A stretch of 64,000 nt of DNA from Nakamurella sp. PAMC28650 (GCF_014303395.1 NZ_CP060298.1:3491001-3555000), one strand, 5' to 3'; positions 1 to 11,460 are shown, counted from the first letter of the stretch. The notes: a model not told the origin generated them from the letters alone. Numbers and translations are program-made.

Positions 1-492
1 GTAGACAGAGGCCAATCCGGCCCCCGCGCCGCAGGCCACGATGGTCCGTCGTTGCCCGACGGAGACTCCGGCCCGGTCCGCCAGCCAGGCGGCCAGTGCG
101 GCGCCCAACTGGCGTGGGGCGCCCTCACGTCCGAGGGAGGCTCCGAATCCCACGGCGATCACCTGCAGTGACGCCTCCGCCGTCGTGGCCGGCACGGGCA
201 GTCGCAGACCGGGGGAGGCCAGGGCTTCCTCCACGGTGCACGAGGCGGGCCTCGACCGGCGGAGCGCCCACCAGCCGGTGCCGACGATTGCACCGCCCAG
301 GGCCAGGGCCAGCACCCGGCGGGCCGGCGAAGCCCGCTCGACCCCGGTGAGGAAGGTCGCCTCGGTGTAGCCGAAGGCCAGATGCTGCACCAGGTGCAGC
401 AGCAGGGTGAGCGCCACGCCGCCGATGCCGGCGGCCAACCCCGTCAGGACGGCCAGCACCATCACGCGTGGACGCAACGCCTCGCCGATCAC
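1..492 (-). CDS. ClC-family chloride channel/transporter, 5' part (runs off the left edge)
   Basis: The reading frame on the minus strand stays open from the window edge and encodes the N-terminal 164 residues of a ClC-type voltage-gated chloride channel or H+/Cl- exchanger of the cytoplasmic membrane. Two hydrophobic helices are visible (about residues 12-38 and 60-78), then the hallmark anion-pathway motif GASLGREGAPRQ (the family's GREGP region), then CGAGAGLASVY, which matches the helix after it. The start is uncertain. GTG at 492 is the first good internal candidate, but the frame stays open to a GTG at 594 that would overlap argS. The gene diverges from argS. A longer antisense-type frame over the same bases has no family features. 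Confidence 0.72.
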   Translation of the reverse strand, partial: MIGEALRPRVMVLAVLTGLAAGIGGVALTLLLHLVQHLAFGYTEATFLTGVERASPARRVLALALGGAIVGTGWWALRRSRPASCTVEEALASPGLRLPVPATTAEASLQVIAVGFGASLGREGAPRQLGAALAAWLADRAGVSVGQRRTIVACGAGAGLASVY

Positions 493-576
493 CGCGGAGG
501 CTCGCGGTGCCGGGTCGTCGGCCGGTGAAAACCGTGCCAGCTGATGGCCACCTCCACTCGTTCCCGCCCAGGAACG

Positions 577-582
577 TACCGT
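577..582 (+). promoter_or_regulatory. -10-like hexamer of argS
   Basis: TACCGT lies 6 nt before the ATG at 589. The spacing fits a leaderless transcript starting at or next to the start codon, and it favours 589 over the upstream ATG at 544. Confidence 0.45.
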
Positions 583-588
583 GCACCC

Positions 589-2343
589 ATGCACGCGCTA
601 TCGACCACCGACCCCAAGTCAACCCTGTCCGCCCGCGTCCAGGAGGCGATCGAGGTTGCATTCGGCGCCGAGTACGCCGGGACCGACGCGGTGATCCGCC
701 CGTCGCAGTTCGCCGACTACCAGGCGAATGCGGCATTGCCGCTGGCCAAGAGGCTCGGCCGCAAACCCCGCGAGGTGGCCGCCGACATCGTCGCGGCCCT
801 TCAGGTCGACGACCTCTGCGCGGGGCTGGAGATCAGCGGGCCCGGGTTCATCAACCTGACGCTCCGCGACGAGGCGATTGCCGACCGGTCGAACGCGCAG
901 TCGGCCGATCCACGGCTCGGCCTGCCGGTCCTGACCGCCCAGCGGATCGTCGTCGACTACTCGGCACCGAACGTCGCGAAGGAGATGCACGTCGGGCACC
1001 TGCGGACGACGGTCGTCGGCGACGCACTGGCCCGGACGCTGGAGCACCTCGGCCACCAGGTGATCCGGCAGAACCACATCGGTGACTGGGGAACGCCTTT
1101 CGGGATGCTGCTGGAGCACCTGCTGGATGTGGGGGAGCACGGCGACGACGCCGGGCTGCTGCGCTCGGACCCGAACTCCTTCTACCAGTCGGCCCGCAAC
1201 AAGTTCGAGGGATCGACGGAGTTCGCCGGCCGGGCCAGGGCCCGCGTGGTGGCACTGCAGGCGGGGGAGCCGAACACGCTGCGGCTCTGGCAGGAACTGA
1301 TCGATCTGTCCAAGACTTACTTCAACCAGATCTACACGGCCCTGGACGTCACCCTGACCGACGACGACCTGATGGGCGAGAGCCGCTACAACGAAAGCCT
1401 TTCCGCTCTGTGCGACGAACTGGAGCAGAAGGGTCTGGCGGTCGTCAGCGAGGGTGCGCTCTGCGTCTTCCTGGAGGGCTTCACCGGGCGCGAGGGCAAA
1501 CCGGTCCCGCTGATCATCCGCAAGAGCGACGGCGGTTACGGCTACGGCACCACGGATCTGGCCACCATCCGCTACCGGGCCCGGCAACTGCACGCGGACC
1601 GGATCCTCTACGTCATCGGCGCGCCGCAGCACCTGCATCTGCAGATGGTCTTCGCCACCGCCCGGCTGGCCGGTTGGCTGCCCGAGGACGTCCACCCCGT
1701 CCACGTGCAGATCGGCAACGTCCTCGGCCAGGACGGCAAGATCCTCAAGACCCGCAGCGGGGCGCCGATCAGGCTCGGCGTCCTGCTGGAGGAGGCCGTC
1801 GACCGGGCCGCCGCCGTGGTGGAGAAGATCCGTCCGGACCTCGACGACCGCACCAGGGCCGACATCGCAAGACAGGTCGGCATCGGTGCCGTCAAGTACG
1901 CGGACCTGTCGCTGGCCCACGACACCGAGTACACGTTCGACTTCGACCGGATGCTCGCGCTGACCGGCAACACCGGGCCGTACCTGCAGTACGCGTCGGC
2001 CCGGATCCGGTCGATCCTGCGGAAGGCGACCGACACCTCCGATCAGGACGCTTTTCCGGGGACGATCGAGGTCGGCCAGCCCGCCGAGCGTCGACTTGCG
2101 TTGGAACTCCTGGGGTTCGGCGGCGTCGTGGCCGAGGTCGGCGACACCCTGGAACCGCACCGACTGTGCGCCTACCTGTTCTCGCTGGCGCAGGCGTTCA
2201 CCGGCTTCTACGACGCGTGCCCGGTGCTCAAGGCACCCGACCCGGCCGTGCGTTCCTCCAGGCTCGCCCTGTGCGACCTGACGCTACGGGTGCTCGTGGT
2301 CGGTCTCGGCCTGCTCGGCGTGTCTGCGCCCGAGCAGATGTAG
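589..2343 (+). CDS. argS: Arginyl-tRNA synthetase
   Basis: Class I aminoacyl-tRNA synthetase that charges tRNA-Arg in the cytoplasm. The 584-residue product has an N-terminal Add-1 type tRNA-binding domain (about residues 10-90). The Rossmann catalytic core carries the HIGH signature as HVGHL after VDYSAPNVAKEM. The KMSK-loop region is DGKILKTRSG, and a C-terminal DALR anticodon-binding domain ends in LGVSAPEQM. Length and motif order are normal. ATG at 589 is preferred because TACCGT sits 6 nt upstream and the extra 15 residues from ATG 544 look unlike the family N terminus. Confidence 0.95.
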   Translation: MHALSTTDPKSTLSARVQEAIEVAFGAEYAGTDAVIRPSQFADYQANAALPLAKRLGRKPREVAADIVAALQVDDLCAGLEISGPGFINLTLRDEAIADRSNAQSADPRLGLPVLTAQRIVVDYSAPNVAKEMHVGHLRTTVVGDALARTLEHLGHQVIRQNHIGDWGTPFGMLLEHLLDVGEHGDDAGLLRSDPNSFYQSARNKFEGSTEFAGRARARVVALQAGEPNTLRLWQELIDLSKTYFNQIYTALDVTLTDDDLMGESRYNESLSALCDELEQKGLAVVSEGALCVFLEGFTGREGKPVPLIIRKSDGGYGYGTTDLATIRYRARQLHADRILYVIGAPQHLHLQMVFATARLAGWLPEDVHPVHVQIGNVLGQDGKILKTRSGAPIRLGVLLEEAVDRAAAVVEKIRPDLDDRTRADIARQVGIGAVKYADLSLAHDTEYTFDFDRMLALTGNTGPYLQYASARIRSILRKATDTSDQDAFPGTIEVGQPAERRLALELLGFGGVVAEVGDTLEPHRLCAYLFSLAQAFTGFYDACPVLKAPDPAVRSSRLALCDLTLRVLVVGLGLLGVSAPEQM

Positions 2344-2350
2344 CCCGGCC

Positions 2351-3598
2351 TCACCTCCCGCTGCAGCCGGTCCAGCCCTTGGCGAAGCCGTCGGCATAGG
2401 CCCCGAGTTCGCTGAAATCGGCCGCCGGCCGGGCCCGCAGCATGTTCAGGGCCTCGTCGGCGTCGCCGCCCCAGGAACCGAGGGCGCCGGTCTTCGCGTG
2501 ACCGAACACCGAGGCCGTCCAGGCGCCGGTGAAGCAGGCGGCGCCATCGGCGGATCCGGTCGCCGACCGTCCGGCGGCCAGTGCCAGGGTGGCCGCCTCG
2601 GCGAACTGGCCGTACGGTTGCGCCGCCGTCAGGTCGGCGGCCGATGGTGCAGCGGAGGAGGCAGATCCCCTGTTGGGCAGCACTTCCTGCAGGAAGGCCG
2701 ACACCGAGGTCCGCGCCGCAGCCAGGGTCGCGGCGGGGCCGGCGAACCGGTCGGCCGCGGGGGTATCGACGAGGCCGGCGCGGCCCAGGGTCGGCGTCAT
2801 CGCGGCTCTGGTCAGGGCGTGGCAGGCCGCCGGACCCTGCCGGTAGCCGAGCAGCACCGCGGTGAGGCGGTCCACCGCGAGCCCGTGGGCCGTGGCATCG
2901 CCGACCGGCACGCCGACCGGATCACCGAAGTCCAGCAGGGGGGCCACCGCCCGCACCATCGAGGACTCGGGCAGCCGGATGTGTTCGGCGTGTCCCGCCA
3001 CCGCCCACGACAGCAGCGCGCCGGCGAAACAGTCTCCCTGTGCCTCGATCAGGATCGTCGGGTAGAGCGTCGGGTGGGCGCTGCGGTCGGCCGCCGTCGG
3101 CCCGATCCGCGCCTGCATGGCGTGTCCGAACTCGTGGGCGAACGCCGCCGTCAGGCCGCCGACCCCGTAGTGGCCGATCAGCACGGGCACGAGGCCGGCC
3201 GAGTCGTAGACGATGGCATCGCCCGTCGGGCAGTAGTAGGCGTTGCCGCTGATCTGATCGGGGGAGCTGACGCAGTAGGACGTCCCGCTCGCTGCGGTCG
3301 AGTCGATGGACACGTATCCGCCCGCCAGTGGGACGAATCGCTTGCCGAAGTCGGCGGGCAGGGCGGCCGCCCAGAACGCCCCGACGTCGGACAGCACCCC
3401 GGCCACCATGGCGTCGTCCAGGCCGCCGGTGACGGTGGGTACGCCGACGTGCCGGATGGCCAGCGGCGGCGCGGCGACATCGATCCCGGCGATCCTCTCG
3501 GCCGCGGCCGGCGATCCGGAGACCGTCCGGTACCGCGGGCCCACCGCGATGACGATCAGCAGGATCACCAGCACGGACGTCAGGGCCGCGCCGGGCAC
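2351..3598 (-). CDS. Membrane-anchored putative neutral zinc metallopeptidase
   Basis: One transmembrane helix at the very N terminus (about residues 5-20) anchors an extracytoplasmic domain with the zincin motif HEFGH at about residues 155-159. Further on, EAQGDCFAGALLSW resembles the third-ligand segment of the neutral zinc metallopeptidase family, which includes E. coli YpfJ-like proteins. Three or four cysteines in the exported part could pair. It is the last gene of the glgE-treS-mak-glgB strand and lies directly behind glgB. The start is ambiguous. GTG at 3598 is the first standard start, but the frame is open through the end of glgB and includes an Arg-rich stretch (RSGRRSRRA) that would suit a cytoplasmic flank, so a CTG start near 3640 is possible. 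Substrate unknown. Confidence 0.75.
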   Translation of the reverse strand: MPGAALTSVLVILLIVIAVGPRYRTVSGSPAAAERIAGIDVAAPPLAIRHVGVPTVTGGLDDAMVAGVLSDVGAFWAAALPADFGKRFVPLAGGYVSIDSTAASGTSYCVSSPDQISGNAYYCPTGDAIVYDSAGLVPVLIGHYGVGGLTAAFAHEFGHAMQARIGPTAADRSAHPTLYPTILIEAQGDCFAGALLSWAVAGHAEHIRLPESSMVRAVAPLLDFGDPVGVPVGDATAHGLAVDRLTAVLLGYRQGPAACHALTRAAMTPTLGRAGLVDTPAADRFAGPAATLAAARTSVSAFLQEVLPNRGSASSAAPSAADLTAAQPYGQFAEAATLALAAGRSATGSADGAACFTGAWTASVFGHAKTGALGSWGGDADEALNMLRARPAADFSELGAYADGFAKGWTGCSGR

Positions 3599-3642
3599 GA
3601 TGGCCCGGCGCGACCGTCGCCCCGACCGGGCAGCCGGTCGGG

Positions 3643-5907
3643 TCAGGACCGGGGGGCCGATTCGGGGACCAGCCAGAGCGCGCCCAGTGGCGGCACCATC
3701 AGGGTCGCGGAGGACGGCTGTCCGTGCCAGGCATCGTCGGCCGCGACGACGGCGCCCAGATTGCCCACCCCGGAACCGCCGTAGGTGGTGGAGTCGGTGT
3801 TGACCGCCTCCCTCCAGACGCCGCCGAACGGCAGACCCACCCGATAGCCGGTGTGCGGCTGGGGCGAGAAGTTGACGACGCAGACCAGCGCGGAACCGTC
3901 GGATCCCCACCGCAGGAAGGCGAGCACGTTGCCGTCCCGGTCGTTGGCGTCGATCCAGCTGAAGCCGTTCGGCGTGAAATCCTGGGAGTAGAGCGCCGGA
4001 CTGCTCGTGTAGACCCGGTTCAGGTCGCCGATCATCGTCCGGATGCCGTCGTGGAGCGGGTACTCCCGCAGCTGCCACGGGACCTGCACGGTCTCGCTCC
4101 ACTCCCACGGGGTGCCGAGTTCCTGACCCATGAAGAGGAGCTGCTTGCCGGGATGGGCCCACATGTAGGCGTAGTAGGCCCGGAGGGTGGCGGCCTTCTG
4201 CCACTCGTCACCGGGGATCTTGGACCAGAGCGAACTCTTGCCGTGCACGACCTCGTCGTGGGAGATGGGCAGCACGAACTGCTCGGTGTAGGCGTACATC
4301 ATCGAGAAGGTCAGCTCGTTGTGGTGCCAGCCGCGGTAGATCGGATCCCGGGCGATGTAGGCCAGGGTGTCGTGCATCCAGCCCATGTTCCACTTCAGGT
4401 GGAACCCGAGACCGCCCAGGTGGGTGGGACGTGTGACGCCCGGCCAGGCCGTCGACTCCTCGGCGATCATCAGCGCACCGGGGATCCGCTTGCCGACGGT
4501 GGCATTGGTCTCCTGCAGGAACGCCACGGCATCGAGGTTCTCCCGGCCGCCGTAGATGTTCGGCAGCCACTCGCCGTCCTTGCGGGAGTAGTCCAGGTAC
4601 AGCATCGAGGCGACCGCATCGACCCGCAGACCGTCGAGGTGGAACTCCTCCAGCCAGTACAGGGCGTTCGCGACCAGGAAGTTGCGGACCTCGCGTCGGC
4701 CGAAGTCGAAGACAAGGGTGCCCCAGTCGGGCTGCTCGCCGCGGCGTGGGTCGGCGTGCTCGTAGAGCGCGGTGCCGTCGAACTTCCCGAGCGCCCACTC
4801 GTCCTTCGGGAAGTGTGCGGGCACCCAGTCGAGGATGACGCCGATCCCGGCCCCGTGCAGCCGATCGATGAGATACCGGAAGTCGTCCGGCGACCCGAAC
4901 CGCGGGTCCGGCGCGTAGTAGGAGGTCACCTGGTAGCCCCACGAGCCGCCGAACGGATGCCCGGCCAGCGGCAGGAACTCCAGGTGCGTGAAACCGGTCT
5001 CGGCCAGGTCCTGCACCAGTGCGTCGGCCATCTCGCGGTAGTCGATGTCGGTGCGCCAGGATCCGGCGTGGATCTCGTAGATCGACATCGGCTCCAGCAG
5101 ATGGTTGGTGGCTGCCCGCTTCTGGATCCAGTCGGAGTCGGTCCACTCGTAGCTGCTGGTGGTGACCACCGAGGCGGTCGCCGGTGGGATCTCCGCGCCG
5201 AACGCCATCGGGTCGGCCTTCTCGCGCCAGACGCCGTCCTGGCCGAGGATCTGGAACTTGTACCGGGTCCCGGTCCCCACGTCGGGCAGGAAGACCTCCC
5301 AGACGCCGGAGGAGCCGAGCGAGCGCATCGGCTGACCAGCGCCCGACCAGTGATCGAAGTCGCCGCTGACCCGGACGCCGCGGGCGTTCGGGGCCCAGAC
5401 GGCGAACGAGGTGCCGGTGACGCTGCCGATCGGGGTGTCGTAGCTGCGGACGTGGGCGCCCAGCACCGTCCAGAGGAACTCGTGCCGGCCCTCGCCGATC
5501 AGGTGCAGGTCGATCTCTCCCAGCGTGGGCAGCCAGCGATACGGGTCGTCCACCTCGTAGGAGATGTCGCCGTCGGTACCGGGGTAGACGACCCGCAGAC
5601 GGTAGTCCGCCGGAGGCCCCGGGATCGTCACGGCGAAGACTCCGCCGTGCACGTGCTCCAGGGGTACCTCGGTGCCCTCGGTCAGCATGGTGACCGACTT
5701 CGCATGGTGCCGCAGGGTGCGGACGATGGTGGTGCCGTCCGGCTGGGGATGCGTGCCCAGGATCCCGTGCGGGTTGTGGGTGTCGCCCCCGATGAGCTTC
5801 TCGTACTCGTCGATGGTCGGGCCCTGCGGTACGGCGGGTGTCACCGGCGGCGTCTCGGCGACCGGTGCCACGGCCGGCGTGCTCGGCGTACTCGGACCGC
5901 TCATCAT
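3643..5907 (-). CDS. glgB: 1,4-alpha-glucan branching enzyme
   Basis: GH13 enzyme that cuts alpha-1,4-glucan chains and re-attaches them as alpha-1,6 branches. The 754-residue product has N-terminal CBM48-type modules (about 60-260), a catalytic (beta/alpha)8 barrel and a C-terminal beta domain ending GALWLVPES. Catalytic regions are seen as [18 protein letters not shown] (nucleophile Asp), MIAEEST (acid Glu) and ISHDEVVHG. Two ATGs overlap the maltokinase stop in ATGATGA; the GGAGG upstream fits the second one (5904) slightly better. The first 35 residues are Pro/Thr/Ala-rich and look disordered. It is translationally coupled to maltokinase, in keeping with branching of GlgE-made chains. Confidence 0.96.
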   Translation of the reverse strand: MMSGPSTPSTPAVAPVAETPPVTPAVPQGPTIDEYEKLIGGDTHNPHGILGTHPQPDGTTIVRTLRHHAKSVTMLTEGTEVPLEHVHGGVFAVTIPGPPADYRLRVVYPGTDGDISYEVDDPYRWLPTLGEIDLHLIGEGRHEFLWTVLGAHVRSYDTPIGSVTGTSFAVWAPNARGVRVSGDFDHWSGAGQPMRSLGSSGVWEVFLPDVGTGTRYKFQILGQDGVWREKADPMAFGAEIPPATASVVTTSSYEWTDSDWIQKRAATNHLLEPMSIYEIHAGSWRTDIDYREMADALVQDLAETGFTHLEFLPLAGHPFGGSWGYQVTSYYAPDPRFGSPDDFRYLIDRLHGAGIGVILDWVPAHFPKDEWALGKFDGTALYEHADPRRGEQPDWGTLVFDFGRREVRNFLVANALYWLEEFHLDGLRVDAVASMLYLDYSRKDGEWLPNIYGGRENLDAVAFLQETNATVGKRIPGALMIAEESTAWPGVTRPTHLGGLGFHLKWNMGWMHDTLAYIARDPIYRGWHHNELTFSMMYAYTEQFVLPISHDEVVHGKSSLWSKIPGDEWQKAATLRAYYAYMWAHPGKQLLFMGQELGTPWEWSETVQVPWQLREYPLHDGIRTMIGDLNRVYTSSPALYSQDFTPNGFSWIDANDRDGNVLAFLRWGSDGSALVCVVNFSPQPHTGYRVGLPFGGVWREAVNTDSTTYGGSGVGNLGAVVAADDAWHGQPSSATLMVPPLGALWLVPESAPRS

Positions 5908-7307
5908 TTGCCTCCGGTGTTGATCAGTCTGACTACTGCTTGCAGCGGGATCGGTTCCCAGCTCGGCCGGTGACCATGCTCGTAGGCGACCTCGTAGACG
6001 GCCTTGTCCAGTTCGAACGCGGCCAGCAGCGAGCCCATGTGTCGCGGGTCGTGACCGGCCACCGCGGCGTACCCGTCGCAGAAGGCCGCGCGGTTCCGTG
6101 CGGCCCACTCCTGCGCACGGTAGGCGTGCTGCGAGTCGGCCGCACCTCCGGAATGGTTGGCCGCGTAGTCGAACGAGCGCAGCATCCCGGCGATGTCGCG
6201 CAACGGTGAGTGCATGGCCCGGCGGTAGCCCAGCGATTTGGACGGCTCGCCCTCGAAATCGATGATGGCCCAACCGGTCAGCGTCCGCAGCGTCTGCCCC
6301 AGCTGCAGGTCGCCGTGGATGCGCTGGACCCTGAGCCCGGTGGCGGAGGAATCGGCGCGGTGGAAGGCCGACCTGATCTCCGGCAGGTGGGTGGCCACCG
6401 ACGGCACGTGCGCGGCCACCGCCTCCGCGCCGGCGACCATGGTGTTGATCAGGTCGGCCACCGCGTGGTCGTCCAGATCGTCGGTACCGAACGCGGTCGC
6501 CAGGTCGGCGTGCACCTCGGCGACGGCCCGGCCCAGACGCCGGGATTCCGAGGCGAAGTCACCGCCCACCTCGTCGGCCCGCAGGTCGCCCTCGGCCATC
6601 AGATCGCGAACGCTGGCGGTGGCCATCGCCCAACCCTCGGCACTGTTGGCGAAGAAGCCGGTCAGCAGTCCCAGCGTCGTGCGCTCACCGGCCACCGGAC
6701 CCTCGACCACGCCCAGCGCCTCCGCGATGTGGGCGGAACCGGCGGCCTGCAGGGCACGGTGCACCTCCGCATCGGGATTGAGCCCCGGTTCGAGACGGCG
6801 GAACACCTTCAGGATGCTCGAGTGTCCGTACACGATGGAGGTGTTGGACTGCTCGGCTCCGATCACCAACCCGGCACCCGATGTGTCGATGACGGCACCG
6901 GCTTCGGGGATGAACTCGATGTCCCCGACGGACACGTCGTCGGCGATGTTCGACAGCACGAGAGCGGAGACCTGGGCATCGTGCAGGGCGTCGTAGGCGA
7001 ACCGGCCGCCGACCTCGCCGATGACCACGTGTGCGAACTGCTCCGGGTAGTGCTCGCTCCAGCCCACCCACAGCTGGTAGCGCTGGGCCCCGGCGGGGGA
7101 GGGCACCGTGAACAGGACCTGCTCCACCGACCGGCCGTCCAGGACGGCGATCGCCGTCCTGGCCTCGATGGTCACCGCGGCCGGGACATCGCCCTTCTGC
7201 GCGAACCACCTCTGCCCCGGTAGCCATTCTGCGAGCAGGACCGCGAGGTCACCGCCGTCCTGATATCCGGTCGCGTTCGTGCTGAATTCCGACATCTGGT
7301 CGCTCAT
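5904..7307 (-). CDS. mak: Maltokinase (Pep2/Mak)
   Basis: Phosphorylates maltose with ATP to maltose 1-phosphate, the donor for GlgE. The 467-residue protein starts with the actinobacterial maltokinase cap domain ([16 protein letters not shown]) and continues into an aminoglycoside-phosphotransferase fold. The catalytic loop is [10 protein letters not shown] (about residue 330) and the metal-binding segment is [10 protein letters not shown]. It begins 4 nt after the treS stop and its stop overlaps the glgB start, so treS-mak-glgB are coupled. An AGGAGG lies about 12 nt before ATG 7307; the second Met is five codons on. Confidence 0.95.
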   Translation of the reverse strand: MSDQMSEFSTNATGYQDGGDLAVLLAEWLPGQRWFAQKGDVPAAVTIEARTAIAVLDGRSVEQVLFTVPSPAGAQRYQLWVGWSEHYPEQFAHVVIGEVGGRFAYDALHDAQVSALVLSNIADDVSVGDIEFIPEAGAVIDTSGAGLVIGAEQSNTSIVYGHSSILKVFRRLEPGLNPDAEVHRALQAAGSAHIAEALGVVEGPVAGERTTLGLLTGFFANSAEGWAMATASVRDLMAEGDLRADEVGGDFASESRRLGRAVAEVHADLATAFGTDDLDDHAVADLINTMVAGAEAVAAHVPSVATHLPEIRSAFHRADSSATGLRVQRIHGDLQLGQTLRTLTGWAIIDFEGEPSKSLGYRRAMHSPLRDIAGMLRSFDYAANHSGGAADSQHAYRAQEWAARNRAAFCDGYAAVAGHDPRHMGSLLAAFELDKAVYEVAYEHGHRPSWEPIPLQAVVRLINTGGK

Positions 7308-7311
7308 CCGC

Positions 7312-9108
7312 TCAGGACACCTCCTGTTCGATGTAGTCGGGTTCGCCGCCGCGCCCGGACTGGTGCTGCTCCGGGTCGGTGATGTCGAACCAGTAGAAGC
7401 CGTGCCCCGGAAGGGTCAGCAGGTACGGCAGTTCCCCGATCGCCGGGAACGGGGTTCCGCCGGTCAGCTCCACCGGCACCGAGCCGGTGTGCTCCCGCAG
7501 GTCGAGTTCGACGGGCTGCGGGAAACGCGAGAGATTGTTGACGCACAGCACAATTCCCCCCTGGCCGCCGTCCGTACCGGCGTAGGAGCGCATGTACGAC
7601 AGCACGGTCGGGTTGGACCCGCCGAGATCGGAGAACTCGCCGAGGGCGAAAGCCGGGTGCTGCTTGCGGATCTCGATCCTCCGCCTGGTCCAGTGCAGCA
7701 GCGAGGCAGTCGTGTTCATCTGTGCCTCGACGTTCACCGTCTGGAAGCCGTAGACCGGATCCATGATGGCCGGCAGGTAGAGCCGCGCCGGGTCGGACCG
7801 GGAGAACCCGGCATTGCGGTCGGGGGACCACTGCATCGGTGTGCGGACGCCGTCGCGGTCACCGAGCCAGATGTTGTCCCCCATGCCGATCTCGTCCCCG
7901 TAGTACAGACAGGGAGACCCGGGGAGCGAGAGCAACATCGCGGTGAACAGTTCCTGGGAGTTCCGGTCGTTGTCGAGCAGGGGGGCCAGACGACGCCGGA
8001 TGCCGATGTTCGCCTTCATCCGCGGGTCACGCGCGTACTCGTTCCACATGTAGTCGCGGTCCTCGTCGCTGACCATTTCCAGGGTGAGCTCGTCGTGGTT
8101 CCGCAGGAAGATTCCCCATTGGGAGGTCGAGGGAATGGACGGCGTCTGGGCCAGGATCTCCGAAATCGGAAAACGCGACTCCCGTCGGGCCGCCATGAAG
8201 ATGCGCGGCATCAGCGGGAAATGGAAACACATGTGGCACTCGTCGCCGCCGACGGCCGGGTCGCCGTAGTAGTCGACGACGTCGGACGGCCACTGGTTGG
8301 CCTCGGCGAGCAGGATCCGCCCCGGGTATTCGTCGTCGACGACCTTGCGGCAGCGCTTGAGGAACGCGTGGGTCTCCGGCAGGTTCTCGCCGTTCGTACC
8401 CTCGCGGACGTACAGGTAGGGGACCGCGTCCAGCCGGAAACCGTCGATGCCCAGGTCGAGCCAGAACCTCATGATATCGATGAGGGCGTCGCCGACCGCC
8501 GGGCAGTCGAAGTTCAGATCGGGCTGGTGGGAGAAGAAGCGGTGCCAGAAGTACTGCTTGCGCACCGGGTCGAACGTCCAGTTGCTCGGTTCGGTGTCGA
8601 CGAAGATGACCCGGGCGTCGGGGTACCCGGTGTCGTCGTCGGCCCAGACGTAGTAGTCCCCGTAGGGACCGTTGGGATCGCTGCGCGACTCCTGGAACCA
8701 GTGGTGGCTGTCGCTCGTGTGATTCATCACCAGATCGGTGATGATGCGGATGCCGCGGTCGTGGCAGGCGTGGATGAGAGCGGCGAAATCCTGGACGGTG
8801 CCGAATTCGGGGAGCACCTTGCGGTAGTCCCGGATGTCGTACCCGCCGTCACGCAGAGGCGAGTCGTAGAACGGGGGGATCCACAGGCAGTCGACCCCCA
8901 ACCACGACAGGTAGTCGAGTTTGTCGATGAGTCCCCGGATGTCGCCGGTCCCGTCACCGTTGGAATCGGAGAAGGTACGAATCAGGACCTCGTAGAACAC
9001 CGCCCGTTTGTACCATTCCGGATCCGGCGGCAGGCTGGCCCTCCCGGTCTCCAGATCGGTGGAGTCGGAAGGAGATTCCTGCTCGGGGCGTCCGACGGTC
9101 TCGGTCAT
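7312..9108 (-). CDS. treS: Trehalose synthase (maltose alpha-D-glucosyltransferase)
   Basis: Interconverts trehalose and maltose by intramolecular glucosyl transfer, feeding maltose to the kinase next door. The 598-residue GH13 protein shows the four conserved regions as [21 protein letters not shown] (nucleophile Asp), LLAEANQWP (acid/base Glu) and FLRNHDELT. The opening [15 protein letters not shown] is typical of TreS. ATG at 9108 is preferred to GTG at 9114 because GGAAAGG stands 5 nt before the ATG and directly abuts the GTG. It is a stand-alone TreS, not the fused TreS-Pep2 form of some actinobacteria. Confidence 0.95.
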   Translation of the reverse strand: MTETVGRPEQESPSDSTDLETGRASLPPDPEWYKRAVFYEVLIRTFSDSNGDGTGDIRGLIDKLDYLSWLGVDCLWIPPFYDSPLRDGGYDIRDYRKVLPEFGTVQDFAALIHACHDRGIRIITDLVMNHTSDSHHWFQESRSDPNGPYGDYYVWADDDTGYPDARVIFVDTEPSNWTFDPVRKQYFWHRFFSHQPDLNFDCPAVGDALIDIMRFWLDLGIDGFRLDAVPYLYVREGTNGENLPETHAFLKRCRKVVDDEYPGRILLAEANQWPSDVVDYYGDPAVGGDECHMCFHFPLMPRIFMAARRESRFPISEILAQTPSIPSTSQWGIFLRNHDELTLEMVSDEDRDYMWNEYARDPRMKANIGIRRRLAPLLDNDRNSQELFTAMLLSLPGSPCLYYGDEIGMGDNIWLGDRDGVRTPMQWSPDRNAGFSRSDPARLYLPAIMDPVYGFQTVNVEAQMNTTASLLHWTRRRIEIRKQHPAFALGEFSDLGGSNPTVLSYMRSYAGTDGGQGGIVLCVNNLSRFPQPVELDLREHTGSVPVELTGGTPFPAIGELPYLLTLPGHGFYWFDITDPEQHQSGRGGEPDYIEQEVS

Positions 9109-9196
9109 GCTCACCTTTCCTGGTGGTCTGCGGCAGGGTGCCCACAGTCTCGACGATTCCCCGGGTTGGAGCCTGGCAATCCCCCGGACGGAGGCG

Positions 9197-11257
9197 TCAG
9201 TATCGCCGCACCGTCAGGATGTGGGCGACGCGGCGGGCCGGTTCCAGACCGACCATGTCTCGGCCGGTCCAGTGGTACACCTCGCCGGACAGCTGATCGA
9301 CGACCTGGAAGCTCTCACCCCACTGCAGTCCGAGGGCCGGGAGGTGGAGATCGGTTTCACCCCAGTGGATTCCCGTCGATTCGAGGCAGATGACGACCAG
9401 CACCACGTCATCGGTCTGCTGGTCGCGGCGGGAGTAGCACAGAATCGAGTCGTTCGAGATCCCGTGGAACCAGAGGCCGGACAGATGCTGCAGCGCACGG
9501 TGTTCGCGACGGATCTCGTTCAACCGCTGGATCAGCGGCTCCAACGATCGGCCCTGCTCGACCGCGGCCTGGTAGCCGCGTGGCCGCAGTTGGTACTTCT
9601 CCGAATTCTTGAACTCCTCGCTGCCCGGCCGGACGGCCTCGTGCTCGAACAACTCGTAGCCCGAGTAGCAGCCCCAGCTGGGCGACATGGTGGCGGCCAG
9701 CACCGCGCGGATGGCGAACATGGCCTGGCCGCCGAACTGCAGGGACGCGTGCAGGATGTCCGGCGTGGTCGGGAAGAAGTTGGGCCGCATGTGATCTGCC
9801 GAGTTGACCAGCTCCACGCCGTAGTCCGTCAGCTCCTGCTTCCCGGTCCGCCAGGTGAAGTACGTGTAGGACTGGGTGAACCCGACGCGTCCCAGTTCGT
9901 GCATCATCGCCGGCTTGGTGAACGCCTCGGCCAGGAACAGCACCTCGGGGTGCTCCAGGTGCACCTGGGCGATCAGCCATTCCCAGAAGTTGATCGGCTT
10001 GGTGTGGGGGTTGTCGACCCGGAACACCTTGATGCCGTGGGAGATCCAGAACGTGACCACTCTCAGCACCTCGGCGTAGATGCCGGGCGGATCGTTGTCG
10101 AAGTTGACCGGGTAGATGTCCTGGTACTTCTTCGGCGGGTTCTCGGCGTACGCGATCGAGCCGTCCGGGCGGGTGGTGAACCACTCCGGATGCGATGTCA
10201 CCCACGGATGGTCCGGCGCGCACTGCAACGCCAGGTCCAGGGCGACCTCGAGCCCGAGTTCCTCGGCAGCGGCGACGAAGTCGTCGAAGTCCTCGATCGT
10301 GCCGAGTTCCGGATGCACGGCATCGTGACCGCCGGCGGCCGAGCCGATCGCCCACGGCGAACCGACGTCGCGCGGGTCGGGGTTGATCGTCCCGCCCGGC
10401 TCCAGCGCACTGTTGCGGCCCTTGCGGTTGACCTCGCCGATCGGGTGGATGGGCGGGAGGTAGACGATGTCGAACGCCATCCGCGCGATCCTGGGGAGTT
10501 CCAGGGTGGCGTCGGCGAACGTGCCGTGCCGCAACGGAAGGCCGTCCTCGTCGATCTGGGCACCGCTGGAACGGGGGAAGAACTCGTACCAGGAACCGAA
10601 CTCGGCGAGCGGTCGGTCGACCCAGACCTGCACCGGGGACGAGCGGGTGATCAATTCGCGGATGGGGTCGGCGACCAGCACCGGCCAGAGGTCGCCGGAC
10701 AGCGCGGGACCGATCCGCTCGGCCACCGGAAGAGCGGTGTTGCCCAGTGCGGCGACCGCGGCCCTGATCGCCGGGGCGTGGCGCTGGCGCGGACGGCGGC
10801 CGATTCGTTCCAGCAGGATCACCCCGGTGGCCAGATCGTTGGCCATCTCCTGCCCGGACTGCCCGGCGGCCGCCTTGGCCTCGACGGTGTGCCGCCAGGT
10901 GCCCAGTGGGTCGCTCCAGGCCTCGATGACCAGGGTCCAGACGCCCTGCCGGTCGGGAGTGACCTGGGCGTGGAAGCGGTCCGTGCCCGGGATTCCGGCT
11001 GTCATCCGGAGCAGTGGGCCGGCGGGGGTCTGCGGAGCCTTCCGGCGCCCGGCGACGGCTGCACCGGCCGGTACTTCGGCCGGGGACCCCGACGATCCGG
11101 TGGGGCCCTTCCAGACCACGTTGGCCGCGACCGCGTCGTGACCCTCGCGGAACACGGTCGCCGCGACGTCGACGACCCCGCCGACCACGGCCTTGGCGGG
11201 GTAGCGGCCTCCGGCCACACTGGGGGAAACGTCCATCAATCCGATTCGTCCGGCCAC
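9197..11257 (-). CDS. glgE: Alpha-1,4-glucan:maltose-1-phosphate maltosyltransferase
   Basis: Adds maltosyl units from maltose 1-phosphate to the non-reducing end of alpha-1,4-glucan. The 686-residue GH13_3 protein has an N-terminal beta domain that contributes to the dimer in the family. Its catalytic regions are [27 protein letters not shown] (nucleophile Asp), [10 protein letters not shown] (Glu) and [14 protein letters not shown]. It is the first gene of the minus-strand glucan unit, 82 bp upstream of treS. The GTG start at 11257 has no Shine-Dalgarno but has TAGGTT 6 nt before it, so the operon transcript is probably leaderless. Confidence 0.96.
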   Translation of the reverse strand: MAGRIGLMDVSPSVAGGRYPAKAVVGGVVDVAATVFREGHDAVAANVVWKGPTGSSGSPAEVPAGAAVAGRRKAPQTPAGPLLRMTAGIPGTDRFHAQVTPDRQGVWTLVIEAWSDPLGTWRHTVEAKAAAGQSGQEMANDLATGVILLERIGRRPRQRHAPAIRAAVAALGNTALPVAERIGPALSGDLWPVLVADPIRELITRSSPVQVWVDRPLAEFGSWYEFFPRSSGAQIDEDGLPLRHGTFADATLELPRIARMAFDIVYLPPIHPIGEVNRKGRNSALEPGGTINPDPRDVGSPWAIGSAAGGHDAVHPELGTIEDFDDFVAAAEELGLEVALDLALQCAPDHPWVTSHPEWFTTRPDGSIAYAENPPKKYQDIYPVNFDNDPPGIYAEVLRVVTFWISHGIKVFRVDNPHTKPINFWEWLIAQVHLEHPEVLFLAEAFTKPAMMHELGRVGFTQSYTYFTWRTGKQELTDYGVELVNSADHMRPNFFPTTPDILHASLQFGGQAMFAIRAVLAATMSPSWGCYSGYELFEHEAVRPGSEEFKNSEKYQLRPRGYQAAVEQGRSLEPLIQRLNEIRREHRALQHLSGLWFHGISNDSILCYSRRDQQTDDVVLVVICLESTGIHWGETDLHLPALGLQWGESFQVVDQLSGEVYHWTGRDMVGLEPARRVAHILTVRRY

Positions 11258-11263
11258 GGCGTC

Positions 11264-11269
11264 AACCTA
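11264..11269 (-). promoter_or_regulatory. -10-like hexamer of the glgE operon
   Basis: Read on the minus strand this is TAGGTT, 6 nt before the glgE GTG. It is the probable promoter of the glgE-treS-mak-glgB-peptidase unit. Confidence 0.45.
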
Positions 11270-11454
11270 CCGGGAGGCCCCAGGGCCCTGCGACGGGCGA
11301 CCCCCGCCCCGGCGCGTCGCCCGGCGCGTCGCCCGGCCCGGAAACGGCGAGGACGATGCTCCTGCTGAATCGATCCCGCACCGCGCACTTCGGGAGAATC
11401 GTTACATTCCGTTGAACAGTCGACGGGCAAATTCGCGAACGGCGCCGGACCCAG

Positions 11455-11460
11455 TAGATT
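11455..11460 (+). promoter_or_regulatory. -10-like hexamer of glgP
   Basis: TAGATT ends 8 nt before the GTG at 11469, compatible with a leaderless glgP mRNA. It lies about 190 bp from the divergent glgE promoter. Confidence 0.45.

Noticed and set aside
125-736. 203-codon minus-strand ORF at the left edge
   Set aside because: Arg/Gly-rich shadow; the neighbouring frame encodes an unmistakable ClC channel segment with the GREGP-type motif.
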